A DNA stretch of 64,000 bases from Mesoplasma tabanidae (GTDB lineage: Bacteria > Bacillota_I > Bacilli_A > Mycoplasmatales > Mycoplasmataceae): assembly GCF_002804025.1 (NCBI RefSeq), contig NZ_CP024969.1:310001-374000 (forward strand). The letters run 5' to 3'. The notes beneath the pieces were generated by a model that worked only from the letters and a program-made list of their open reading frames with translations, had not been told where the DNA came from and ran no database searches. Of the stretch, positions 10,549 through 21,586 are shown piece after piece (position 1 is the first letter of the stretch; each line of letters begins with the position of its first letter). The translations under genes and the position numbers were made by a program.

Positions 10549-12093
10549 ATGGCAAGAAAAAAAAGAATAAAAATTTATTCGTCAAATGGTAAAAAAGCAT
10601 TACTACTTTCTCCCGAGGAAATCTTAATAATAAAAAATGATCCCAGTTATGAAAAAAACTATGAAGCTGAGTTTAATAAAGGGAAGCAAGCCTTTGAAGT
10701 ACGTAACTATTACGCAATAGGTTTTTGAAATGATCTTTTATATGTTCTAATTGGTGCTTTTCTTTCAACAATAGCAATTGATTATTTCATTTCCATAACA
10801 GGTAATGCTGGTCTTTTCCCAGGAGGATTGGGAGCTATTGCTCGTTTCTTCTCTATTATTGGAGCAAATAATATTACAGTATCTGCAAGTACTCTTTATT
10901 TTATAATTTATTTTATTATGAATATTCCTTTAGTAATTTTTGGGTTCATAAAGATTGGTTGAAAATTTTCAACTTTAACATTAATTTACTCTATTGTTTC
11001 AATTTTTTTTGACCTTATATTACAAAACATTCCTTATATTAATCCTAATGAGTTAAGTTTACTAATTGATTACAATTTAATAAGTACACTTCCTGGAGCA
11101 TGAGGAGCAATTATTTGAATTTTTGCATTCGCAATTTTTGGTGGAATGATTAATGGATTTAGTTATTCAATAACATATAAAGGAAATGCATCAACTGGTG
11201 GAAGTGATTGAATAACTTATTATTATTCAAAAAAATTAAATAAAGATATTGGTTCTTTAAATATTAAAATTAATATTTTTATTTTATTTATAGTTATTTG
11301 TTTAAATACAATTATTTTAAAAACTGAAGATATTGATCAAACAATTAAATTAAGTGCTGTTTATAATGAATATGATAATTGAAATTCATTAATAAGTTCT
11401 GATTTGGGTATGAAGTTAGATAATATATTTAGTGCGACTGACAAAAATAGTTCAGATTTATTTAAAAGTTGAGATATGTTAAAAAATGGAAACTGAAATA
11501 ATGAAGATTGATTCAATATTTCAAAATATGTGTCAGCTACAAATGAATTTGATTCAACTTATACAACATCGCTTATTTTAAAAATGAAATTTAAATGAAT
11601 CATAGGTCCAAGTTTATTTGCTTCTTTAATATTAATTATTATTCAAGGATTAACAGTTAATAAACTTTATCCAAAAAACAAAGTTTTAAACTTGTTTATT
11701 TCAACAACTAAAATTAATGACATCCAACAATACTTATTTAGTGTTGGATATACTAACAACATTTTTATTTGAAGAACAGTAACTTCTAAGAAAAATGCAT
11801 GAAATGATCAAGAACAAGATTTAATTATGATTTCAATGCCATTGTTATACTTTAAAAAAATTGAAGATTACTTATTAAAAATTGATGAAGATATGATTAT
11901 TAACATTATTGGCAGCAATTCTGTTAAAGGTAAGAACTTTAGTTATACTTTTGATAATGAATTACGTGATAAAGCATTGACAGAAGAATTCTTGAATAAT
12001 GGTAAATTAATGAAAAAGATTGAAAGTAACACTATCATTAAAACACATAAGAAATTGAAAAAAAATGGTGATAATATACAAAATGAGGTATAA
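10549..12093 (+). CDS. YitT-family membrane protein with C-terminal DUF2179
   Basis: The 514-residue protein has an N-terminal charged segment, then about five to six hydrophobic helices from residue 65 onward containing the YitT-type pattern (FPGGLGAIARF and a GNASTGGSDW loop). A large non-homologous insertion (residues 265-345) follows, then one more helix and a soluble C-terminal DUF2179-like domain. Function in this family is unknown; a transporter role has been suggested but is not proven. The start at 10549 follows AAGGAAAAG. It is a single-gene transcript between two terminators. Several UGA Trp codons fragment it under the standard code. Confidence 0.8.
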
Positions 12094-12120
12094 TCTTTTA
12101 TAGATTATACTTTTTATTTT
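12088..12120 (+). terminator. Terminator overlapping the YitT-like stop codon
   Basis: GTATAATC (12088-12095) pairs with GATTATAC (12103-12110) and a T tract follows. The ascending arm includes the last sense codon and the stop codon. Confidence 0.85.
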
Positions 12121-12155
12121 AAGTATTAACTTTTCAGACAAGGAGGAGTAAATAA

Positions 12156-15100
12156 ATGAATAATAAAAAAACTTCATTTAAAAAAATAGCGCAAACCTTT
12201 TGTCTGCTTTTGATTATTTTTTCATTAATAATTTCAATTGTTTTCTCTTCATTAAGTATAGCTAATAAAACTAACTTAAATACTAGGTATTCTGGTGGAT
12301 ATGATGCTCTTATTGAAGTGTATGATGAAAAACAAAATTCAACTTCACCAGGATCAGCAACTACACCAAACGGTGATGCTAAATTAGCAGCTGATTCTTT
12401 ACAAAAGAAACTGTCACCATTTTCTGATAATACAATTGATGTTAAAATAGTTGGACAACATAGAGTTTCTATTAGAGCAACTAAGGAACAATATCAAAAT
12501 AATCCAAAATTATTTATAAATGCAATTGAGCAAGATGGTGGTTTAATGGCATTTACTCAATTAAATAATTCATATACTGATGTTTTATTTGATAATGCTT
12601 CTGTTAAAAAAATAACAGGTTCTGAAAATGGAATTTATGACAGTAACAATAACATAACAAATAAATTAGCAATTTCTCAAATTTTTGGTTCAGTTAAATA
12701 TACTCCTGACAAATCTCAAAATAATTCTGGTCAACAAAATTCTCCATTCTTAACTTTTGAAGAAGGTTCAAATGGAAGTTATTTAAAAAATCTAACAGCA
12801 GCTACAACAGCATCTGAAGGTGGAGCTTCAACTCCTGCAAGTTTAACATTAATTTCTTCATTTGAAACTATTTTAAATAACTTAAGAGAATATTTTTTAC
12901 AAACACCAAATGAAAAAGATTTAGATAAATATTTAGAAAATTATTATACAGGTGTTATTCAACCAGTACTAAGTTTCTATCCTAATGCTGATGCAAAACA
13001 AAAAGCTGTTATTGATGATTTTTTCACAGTTTCATATATGACTTCAGATGGACAAATGCCATCTACTTCATTAATTTCAGGAACTTTTAATAAATGATGA
13101 ACAGACAGTGCAACAGATGAAAAAATGTTATTTAATACATCAAATAATACAGAACTTATCGTTAAAGAACTAAAAGCTTTATTTTATGGTGGAGTTTATG
13201 GAAACAAAACAAGCCCAAAAAATTACAGTTATAGCTTTACAAATAATGTTAATAAATATGTTATTGACCCTAATTCAACAACAGATGACTTTAAAAAAGC
13301 CGAAAACGGTAAAGAAGCAGGTAAGTATTCAGAAAATTTAACATTATATGCTGGTAATTCTGGTAGCCAATCAATGAGAATTGATGATGTTGCAAAAATA
13401 ATAAATGATATTATGTTGTCAAAAGTTTTATTTGCCCAAAAATCATCTTCTTCAACATTTTCACAATATCTTGATGAATCAATTTTTGAAAAAAACTTTA
13501 TTATGATTAATGATTCTATAACTCAAACAGGTGTTTCAGCAGCATCAGAATCACTATCAAGAGCTTCATTTACACCAAGTGTAGTTTATAATGGAGCAAC
13601 AAGTCAATTAAAAGTAAAAACAAGATCAGCAACTATTGCAAAAACAATTGAAGCTTCAATTTCTCAAACAACTTCAGGATTTAGTTTTAAGGTAATTAAG
13701 CTAACTGAATTTAACCCAGAAATAACTCTTTACATGTTATTAGCGTCAATTATATTCTTATTAATTTTAGCTATTATAACAATGGTATTTTTAGTTATTG
13801 CATATAGATTATTAGGTATTTATACATTAATAATTGCGGTAACTTCAGTGGCTGTAACACTATTTACTCCAACAATATTTGGTATAGCAATAGGTATAGA
13901 AATTTATACTTTAATCTTTGTGATGGTTGGGCTTGTTTTAGAATCATGTATTCTGACAATAGAAGCATTTAAGAAACATCTAAATAAAGAAAAAAGATCT
14001 ATTACTGAATCATTTAAATTATCATACAGAGAAAATTTAGGAATTATACTTGATTCATTTATCTTAATATTAATTCCTAACTTAATTATTTTCTGAGTTG
14101 GAACAGGTTCATTAAAAAACTTTGCTACTGTTGCAACAGTATCTACAGCAATAATTTTAGTTTTAGTAATTGTAGTCTTTAGATTAATGCTATATTTAAC
14201 AGTTAAACTTGAAATATTTAAACACCATCCATTATGATTACCTATTGATACAAAAGATATTAAATCAGGTGTTGCAATTCGTGAAAAAATTAACTTATCA
14301 AAATATGAATATCAATTAAATATTTTAACTAATAAAGATAAAATTAGCTCAAAAGAGTTATTAAAGATCAAAAAAATTAATGATTTAATTGAAAATTTAA
14401 AAACTAAAATTGAAAATAAAGAAAAAAATTATCAATTAAAACTAGTTAAGAAAAATAAAGAAAAAACTATTAAGTTAAATCAAAAAATAGAGAAGTTAGA
14501 AAAATCAGATAAAAAAATTCGATGATATAAAAAAGACTGAATTGCGTTCTTAAAAGTTAATCGTGATGTTGCTAAAGTAATTTCAACCAATGAAGAAGTA
14601 GTTGTGGTTGAAGAAGCTAAAACAAAACGTAATCAAAACTGAATTTTTAATATAAATAGAATTATTATAGTTTTATTATTAGTATTCTCAGTGATTGGTG
14701 CAGTTGTAGCTGCTACAGTAGGTCCTAATTATTCAAACTTATTTGGTAAAGACAATACTTATATTGTTTATGGTGAGTATTTATATAATCTTCCAGGAAA
14801 TAATTTTGACAATGTAGTTTTAAAAATTGAAGAAGGTCAATCAAAAGAAAAAGCTGATCAATTTAGAGCAGAAGCTGAAGCAATGGCAAAAGCTGCTAAT
14901 CATAATGATATTGAATCTGGAGCAGATGATAAAAAATTCGTAGCAGATCTAAGCAAATATACAATTGAATATATATTTAGCAATGATTTAGTTAAAACTT
15001 TTTATTCAGGATATAAAGGAACCACTAAATTAAATTCAGTAGTAGCTGGAACTGATTATGGACATAAAGATGAAAATATTTCTGATGATGATTTAATGCC

Positions 15101-16181
15101 ATACATTCAAATTGAATTATCAAATCAAACAAATATTACAAAAACAAAAAGATTATTAAATGGTATTTTTACAGGTAAAACTCGTTTAGGAAGTAATTAC
15201 ACAAATGCTTCAAAAGGAATTTTAGGAATGTATCAAATTCCGTTTACAGCTTATGGACAAATTAATCAAATAATTGTTGCCTTTGCATTATTAATATTGA
15301 TATTAATTGCTTATATTTTAATTAGATACAAATGAACTTATTATGTAGCTTTAGCACTAGCACTTGTAGTTGTTGTTTTAATAACAGCATCTCTTGTAAT
15401 AATGTTTAGAGTTCCATTAAGTACAGAAATATTAGTAACAATGGTTTCAATAGTAGCATTTACAATAATGTCTGTAATATTCATTCTTGGTAAAACAAAA
15501 ACTTTAATTTCAATTAAAAATAAAAATGAATTAAGATACGAGTTTGAAAATGAAGCAAATGCTCAAGCAATTATTAAACATAAAGTTTTAGAAGCTATTT
15601 ATAATAAAAAAGCTTTCAATAAGGCTAATAAAAAACGTATCAAAGATATTAGAAGAGAAATTGTTAATATTAAATTAATTAAAAAATCAAAATTCTATGT
15701 TTGAGATGCATTTAAAGCATTCTTTAAAACAAATAAGACTCCTGAAATTGCTGATTTAAGAAAACAAATTAAAGTAATTAGAAAAGAAAATAAAACTGAT
15801 CTAAAACCTTTAAGAAAACAAATAAAAGTTGTTAAAAAAGCAGGAAGAAAAGAAATAACAATGATTTTAAAAGATAATAAGTTTGTTAAATCATTATTTG
15901 TTGATTCTTTAAAATTTGGAGTTAACAGATTAATTTATATTTCTGGTTTCTATTTAATATTTGCAATCATCTTAGCTATTACAATTCCATCAATTGCTGG
16001 AGTTGGAATTACATTATTAATTGGTGTGTTTGTGGCAAATATTGTTATTCTAACAATGTCATTACCATTATTAATATGATTAGAAAAACGAAGAATAGTT
16101 GCAAACTATGGTAGAAAAGAATTCATTTCTCAAACTAATGTTTCTCAAGAAGAACAAATAGTTAAAGACATTAATGATTAA
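12156..16181 (+). CDS. secDF: Fused protein translocase subunit SecDF
   Basis: SecDF uses the proton gradient to assist late steps of Sec-dependent export. The 1341-residue chain starts with one membrane helix (residues 8-32) and a long exported P1-like domain. A first cluster of membrane helices follows from about residue 525 to 690. A long, basic, probably cytosolic coiled region (about 700-830) leads to the SecF half, which has its own first helix near 835, an exported loop and a second membrane cluster from about 1020 that is interrupted by another basic insertion with a repeated LRKQIKV motif. Many UGA Trp codons occur. It starts after an AAGGAGG site. The size exceeds B. subtilis SecDF (about 737 residues). 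Confidence 0.88.
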
Positions 16182-16205
16182 TTTATAAAAGGAGTAAATA
16201 ATAAT

Positions 16206-16718
16206 ATGGATTTGAAAAAATACATTTTAAATGTTAAAGATTTCCCAATTAAAGGTATAGATTTTAAAGATGTAACACCTTTACTAAATGATGCTGATGC
16301 TTTTGCTTATGTAATTGATGAAATGGCAAAATTTGTTGTTGAGTGCGGTGCAAATGTTGTAGTTGCGCCAGAAGCTAGGGGTTTCTTATTTGCAAGTGCT
16401 GTAGCTTATAAATCTCATACACGATTTGTATTAGTTAGAAAACCTGGTAAATTACCACGTGAAGTAATTGACATCGAATATACATTAGAATATGGGACTA
16501 ATCATCAACAAATGCATAAAGGCGATATTAAACCTGGAGATAAAATAGTTATCATTGATGATGTTTTAGCTACTGGTGGAACAATCGAAGCAATAGTTAA
16601 ATTAGTTGAAATGCAAGAAGGAAAAGTTGAAGGAGTATCATTCTTAATTGATTTACCTGTCTTACATGATGAAAATTTATTACATGAGTACAAAGTGCAA
16701 AAACTTGTAAAATATTAA
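16206..16718 (+). CDS. apt: Adenine phosphoribosyltransferase
   Basis: Apt converts adenine and PRPP to AMP, a purine salvage step that mollicutes depend on because they lack de novo purine synthesis. The 170-residue protein has the PRPP-binding motif VIIDDVLATGGT near residues 115-126 and is of normal length. A good AAAGGAG site precedes the ATG. It lies 24 bases after secDF and may be cotranscribed with it; a strong terminator follows. In other Firmicutes apt often lies upstream of relA, which is here two genes further on. Confidence 0.96.
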   Translation: MDLKKYILNVKDFPIKGIDFKDVTPLLNDADAFAYVIDEMAKFVVECGANVVVAPEARGFLFASAVAYKSHTRFVLVRKPGKLPREVIDIEYTLEYGTNHQQMHKGDIKPGDKIVIIDDVLATGGTIEAIVKLVEMQEGKVEGVSFLIDLPVLHDENLLHEYKVQKLVKY

Positions 16719-16722
16719 GATT

Positions 16723-16755
16723 AACACCTATAATTAATATAGGTGTTTTTTTATT
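16723..16755 (+). terminator. Terminator after apt
   Basis: AACACCTATA (16723-16732) pairs perfectly with TATAGGTGTT (16738-16747) over a five-base loop and runs into seven or more T. Confidence 0.92.
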
Positions 16756-16775
16756 AAGAAAAGAAGGACAAAATA

Positions 16776-17333
16776 ATGAAGGCTAAGCAAAGATGCGATT
16801 GATCAATAAATGAAATTTTAAATAATTACCATGACAATGAATGAGGCATACCAAATCATGATGATAATTATATTTTTGAAATGCTTTTACTTGAAAACAT
16901 GCAGGCTGGTTTAAACTGATTAACTATTTTGCAAAAAAGAGATGAATTTAAGTCAGCTTTTAATAATTTTGATTATAAAATTATTGCTATATATCAAGAA
17001 AATAAAATAGAAGAATTAATGAGTAACTCACAAATTATAAGAAATAAATTAAAAATTAATGCTGCCATTTCAAACGCGGAAGCTTTTGTTAAAATTCAAA
17101 GTGAGTTTGGTTCATTTGACAAATATATTTGGAGTTTTACAAACAATAAACAAATAATTAATGATTGAAATTCAATAGCAGAATTGCCAGCACAAACAGA
17201 ACTTTCAAATGCTGTATCAAAGAATCTGAAAAAAAGAGGTTTCAAATTTGTAGGCCCAGTTATTGTTTATTCATTTTTACAAGCAATAGGAATTATTAAT
17301 GATCATTTGAATAGATGTTTTTGTAAAAAATAA
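16776..17333 (+). CDS. tag: DNA-3-methyladenine glycosylase I
   Basis: Tag excises 3-methyladenine from alkylated DNA and starts base-excision repair. The 185-residue protein keeps the zinc ligands of the family: Cys7 in RCDW, a His near 19, and a His and Cys in the C-terminal NDHLNRC segment. It also has the substrate-pocket pattern ENMQAGLNW near residues 40-48 and GFKFVGP near 152. Several Trp are UGA and one (near 17131) is the rarer UGG. An AGAAGGA site precedes the start. It lies alone between two terminators. Confidence 0.92.
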
Positions 17334-17355
17334 AAATTCAATGTATAAGAGTTTT

Positions 17356-17381
17356 ATAGACTTATTTTAGTCTATTTTTTT
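17356..17381 (+). terminator. Terminator after tag
   Basis: ATAGACT (17356-17362) pairs with AGTCTAT (17369-17375), followed by a T tract. Confidence 0.85.
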
Positions 17382-17383
17382 GT

Positions 17384-17389
17384 TATAAT
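17384..17389 (+). promoter_or_regulatory. Candidate -10 box for relA
   Basis: A consensus TATAAT lies directly after the tag terminator and 30 bases before the preferred relA start. The upstream -35 position falls in the terminator stem and does not resemble TTGACA. Confidence 0.45.
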
Positions 17390-17413
17390 CTTAAAAATAG
17401 AATGGGTGATTTT

Positions 17414-19711
17414 ATGGCTGGTATTGCTTTACCTAGAAAAACTAGTAAAAGAGCTTCAACAAACTTAAATATTGTTGAAATAAAAGATTATGCAACTTTA
17501 GAAAATGAATTAAAAAAATATATTAAGGATAGAAAAGCATTAAACAAAATTAGAGAAGCTTATTTGTTTGCTGAAAAAATGCACAGTGAGCAAAAACGTA
17601 AAAATGGAGATCCATATATTTACCACCCACTTTCAACTGCTTATTATTTAGCCCAATTACAAATGGGACCTAAAACAATTAAAGCTGGATTATTGCATGA
17701 TGTTGTTGAAGATACACCAGTTAAAATTGAAGAAATTGAAGAAAAGTTCGGAAAAGAAATTGCGTCACTTGTTGAATCAGTTACAAAAGTAAGTTATTTT
17801 GCTGAAGAAAATCGTGAACAAATTAAATCTGAGTATTTGAGAAAACTTTACATTTCAATGGCAAAAGATATCAGAGTTATCATTATTAAGATTGCTGATA
17901 GATTGCATAATATGTTAACTATTGAAAACTTACCAGAAACAAAACAAAGAGTAGTTGCTAAAGAGACATTAACAATTTATGCAGCAATTGCTCATCGTAT
18001 AGGGATGAAAAATGCTAAATCTAAATTAGAAGATATGGCATTTAAAGTTTTAAACCTAAAAGATTTTGATGATATTGAGAATCTAATTGAAAAAGGTCGT
18101 GAATCAAGGGAAGTAAATATAGCAAAAACAATTGAAGATATATCGTTTTTCTTAAGAAAAGAAAAACATATAAAAATTATTGATATTTTTGGAAGAGAAA
18201 AAACAATTTACTCAATTTATCGAAAAATGAATGTGAATGGAAAACAGTTTGAAGAATTACATGATTTAGTTGCAATTAGAATCATTGCCAAGTCAACTGA
18301 TGACTGTTATAAAATTTTAGGTTATTTACACCAAAAATATTTACCTTTATCAGGTAGATTTAAAGATTATATTGCAACACCCAAAAATAACGTTTATCAA
18401 TCATTGCATACAACTTTAAGTAATAGCAAGGGAATGTTTTTTGAGGTTCAGATTAGAACTCAACAAATGGATGATGTTGCTGAAGCTGGTGCTGCTGCTC
18501 ACTGAAGATATAAAGAAGGTGAAGTAGTTGATATTGCTAAACGTCAAAAACAAATTGACGAACAAATTGATATATTTAGTAGAATTTTAGATTTAACAGA
18601 TCAAATTAACGAAGAAGAAAATTCAAAAGAAAGAGAACTAGAAAATCAATTACAAAAAGATGTTTTTGGTTCTATGATTTATGTACTAACTCCATCTCAG
18701 AATGTTATCACTTTACCATATGGAGCAACTGTATTAGACTTTGCGTATAGAATTCACACTGAAATTGGTGAGAAAACAACTGGAGCTAAAATTGATGGAA
18801 TATTTTCACCTATCAACACTGTTTTAGAGTCTGGTCAAGTAGTTGAAATTAAAACTTCATCAAAACAACAACCAACACATGAGTGATTAAAAATAGCTAC
18901 AACTTCAAATGCTAAAAATAGAATTAGAAAATATTTAGGTAATAAACTTAAAGAAGATAATTCATTTGATGAAGATAGAAAAGAACTAGCTAGAAAAACA
19001 GAAAACTTAATTAACTCTTATATTAATCAAAAAGAAATTAAATGAAAAAGAAAATCATCAAGTGAGATTCTAGAAGCTGTTAAAAAAGCTGGTTATACTA
19101 ATTTAGAAGAATTTTTAATAAGTGTTGGTAAAGGTGAATTGTCAATTGTTGAAGCAACTGACAAATTCTTTATTAACCATAACTTCTCAAAAGATGAAGA
19201 AGCATTAAGAAGCATTCAATCAAAAACAATAAATGATAGAAGTTTAAAAAATGATATTGTAATTGATGGGATTACAAACATTAAAACATCAATTGCAAGT
19301 TGTTGTTTACCAATACCTTATGAAGATGTAATAGGTTATGTTACTAAATCAGGTAATGGTATTAAAGTTCACTTAAAAGAGTGCTATAACTTATATGCTA
19401 GTGAAGAAACAAAACGTTTAGTTCAAGTACAATGAAACTCTGCAGTAGCTGAAAATAGTTTATATACAACTAAGCTAAAATATTTTGCAACTGATAGACC
19501 AAATCTTTTATATGACATATCAAGAGCCTTATCTAACTTAAAAGCAACAACAATTAATGTCAAACTTGGTGTTGATGATAAATCATTACTTGTTAATGGA
19601 GAATTAACAATTAAAGTTAAAAGTTCTGCTCAATTAAATCAGATTATTTTAACAATTAAATCAATCGCAAATATCATTGATTGTGAAAGATCAGTTAAAA
19701 GTATTAAATAG
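17414..19711 (+). CDS. relA: Bifunctional (p)ppGpp synthetase/hydrolase (Rel/Spo homologue)
   Basis: This long RSH enzyme makes and degrades the stringent-response alarmone. The 765-residue chain has the HD hydrolase domain (LLHDVVEDT near residue 90), the synthetase domain (around 230-350), a TGS domain (VLTPSQNVITLPYGATVLDFAY near 420, where the segment is split by my reading into conserved strands), and a C-terminal ACT domain. I prefer the ATG at 17414 because GGGTGA lies just upstream. An in-frame ATG at 17402 would add four residues but lies only about 6 bases after the predicted transcription start. UGA Trp codons occur at several sites. Confidence 0.93.
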
Positions 19712-19758
19712 GTTTTCCTAAGAGCATAAGTAAGCATTAATTAAAATACTTTTTTTGT
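19697..19758 (+). terminator. Probable relA terminator
   Basis: An AAAAGTATT arm overlapping the relA stop codon can pair with AATACTTTT near 19744-19753 over a loop of about 38 bases, followed by a T tract. The large loop makes this only a moderate prediction. Confidence 0.5.
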
Positions 19759-19797
19759 TAAATCAAGCATATAATAATAAATAATATTTTTAAACGA

Positions 19798-19826
19798 GAA
19801 CTGTTAGTTCAATTTTTTGTTTTTTA
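19798..19826 (+). terminator. Short hairpin with T tract between relA and mod
   Basis: GAACT and AGTTC pair around GTT, followed by T-rich sequence. It could back up the relA terminator. A TATAAT at 19770-19775 just upstream has no good -35 box, so I do not call a small RNA here. Confidence 0.4.
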
Positions 19827-19946
19827 TATTAGAAGAAAATAAAACACAAAAAGAGCAAAAAATAAATTAATTTTGACGTTTAGATATAATCATTATGATT
19901 CATTGGAAATTAACGAGTAGTTTAAACTGAATAAACTTTTTTAATT

Positions 19947-19952
19947 TATAAT
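19947..19952 (+). promoter_or_regulatory. Candidate -10 box for the mod-res operon
   Basis: TATAAT lies 25 bases before the mod start, with an ATGGAG ribosome binding site between. No clear -35 hexamer is visible. Confidence 0.4.
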
Positions 19953-19977
19953 ATTATTAAATGAATGGAGTAAAAAA

Positions 19978-21585
19978 ATGAACAAGCAAGAATTGAATGA
20001 CTTAATTTTAAGAATAAAAAATCAAAAAAAACTTAGTGAAGAAGAGCTTAATTTAGTTGAAGAAAATATGTTAGAAACAACTTTAGGGCTTAAATTATAT
20101 TACACAGATGTAGTCGAAAATTATGAAGGAAAAAATATAATTAATTTTAGAAATGATAATTATTTATACTTAAAAGAAAATAAAAAATATAATTTAAAGA
20201 ATAACAAAAATTCAAATTCAAATATTCTTATAAATGCTGATAATTTTTTGGCATTAGAATGTTTAAAAGATGCCAATACAAAAATAGATTTAATTTATAT
20301 AGATCCGCCTTATAACACAGGGAATAAGGATTCTTCTATTCGCTATAACAATGAATACATTGTTTCAAATGATAATTTGAAACATTCAAAGTGATTATCG
20401 TTTATGAAGAAAAGATTGTCACTGTCTAGAGAACTAATTTCAGATAATGGACTAATCTTTATAAGCATAGACGACAAGGAATACGCATACTTAAAAGTTT
20501 TGATGGATGAGATTTATGGTGAAGAAAACTTTTTGGCAACAATAGTTGTTAAATCACTTCCCAATGGCAGAGTTATTAAAAAAGGATTTGCAAGACAACA
20601 TGAGTATGTTTTATGTTATACAAAAAATTATACGAACAATGCGTATGAAGATATTAAAATAGGTATTGTTAATAGTAACAATGAAACATTAACTCCTTTG
20701 CAAAGGGGAGGAAACAATTCTTTGTCAACTGAAAGACCAAATAGGTTTTATCCTATATTAGTTTCTAATGGAAAACTTTCAATGATAACAAATGAAGAGT
20801 ACCTTCAAATGAGAAACAATAAGGATGAAGAAAGAATTGAAAATTCATTATTTAATGAAAATTTAATAAATAGTTTAGATGAAAAATATAAAAATCTTGG
20901 CTTTGAAGTAATTTGACCAAAAGATTCTAAAAATGTCAGAAGAGTTTGACAGCGAACATTTGAAAGAGTTTCAAAAGAAATTAAAGAAGGTAAAATCATA
21001 TTTGATTTAAAAACCAACAAAATATGTTCTAAGCCTTTAGAAATTAAAAATCCTACAACAATTATGGATGAAAAGGACTTTGCTTTTTCTAATGGAGCCA
21101 GATTGTTAAATGATATAATAGGAAAAAACGAGGAAAATAATCCAAAATTTGGTTATCCAAAATCACTTGGTTTTATGGAGTATTTAATAAACTTAGTTCA
21201 AGATGATCAAATTACAGTTTTAGATTTTTTTGGTGGTTCAGGAACAACTGCTGAAGCTGTTATGAACTTAAATAAAAAAGACGGTGGGGAAAGAAGATTT
21301 ATTCTAGTCACTAACAATGACAATAACATTTGCAAAGAAGTTACTTTGCCAAGAATATATAGTCTAATAAGTAACGCTGATGATCAAATAATTAAAAATT
21401 TAGGTATAGAGCAAATAGATCCTAAATTTCATAAAAAATATTCTGAAAATTTTAAATTTTTAGAATTAGCAAGCTTAAATAAATTGGACGGACAATTTGA
21501 AGAATTATTTGAATCAGAAGAAATGTACATGGAAGAGTTAAATTCAGAATTGAATATAGATTTAGTATCTAAGGGAAATAAATAA
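19978..21585 (+). CDS. mod: Type III R-M system DNA adenine methyltransferase (Mod)
   Basis: Mod methylates adenine-N6 in an asymmetric site and supplies sequence recognition for the Mod-Res complex. The 535-residue protein has the catalytic motif DPPYNTG at residue 109 before the SAM motif FFGGSGTT near residue 417, the beta-class order typical of type III enzymes. The long interval between them (about 140-400) contains the target-recognition domain. UGA Trp codons at 20392 and 20914 and nearby lie in that interval. The stop codon is one base from the res start. I saw no long simple repeats of the sort that make other mod genes phase-variable. Confidence 0.93.
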
Positions 21586-21586
21586 T

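Noticed and set aside
19873-19890. TTGACG followed by TATAAT upstream of mod
   Set aside because: The spacer is only six bases, far too short for a sigma-70 promoter.
19978-21585. Phase-variable simple repeat in mod
   Set aside because: No tetra- or pentanucleotide run was seen; only ordinary A- and T-rich stretches.
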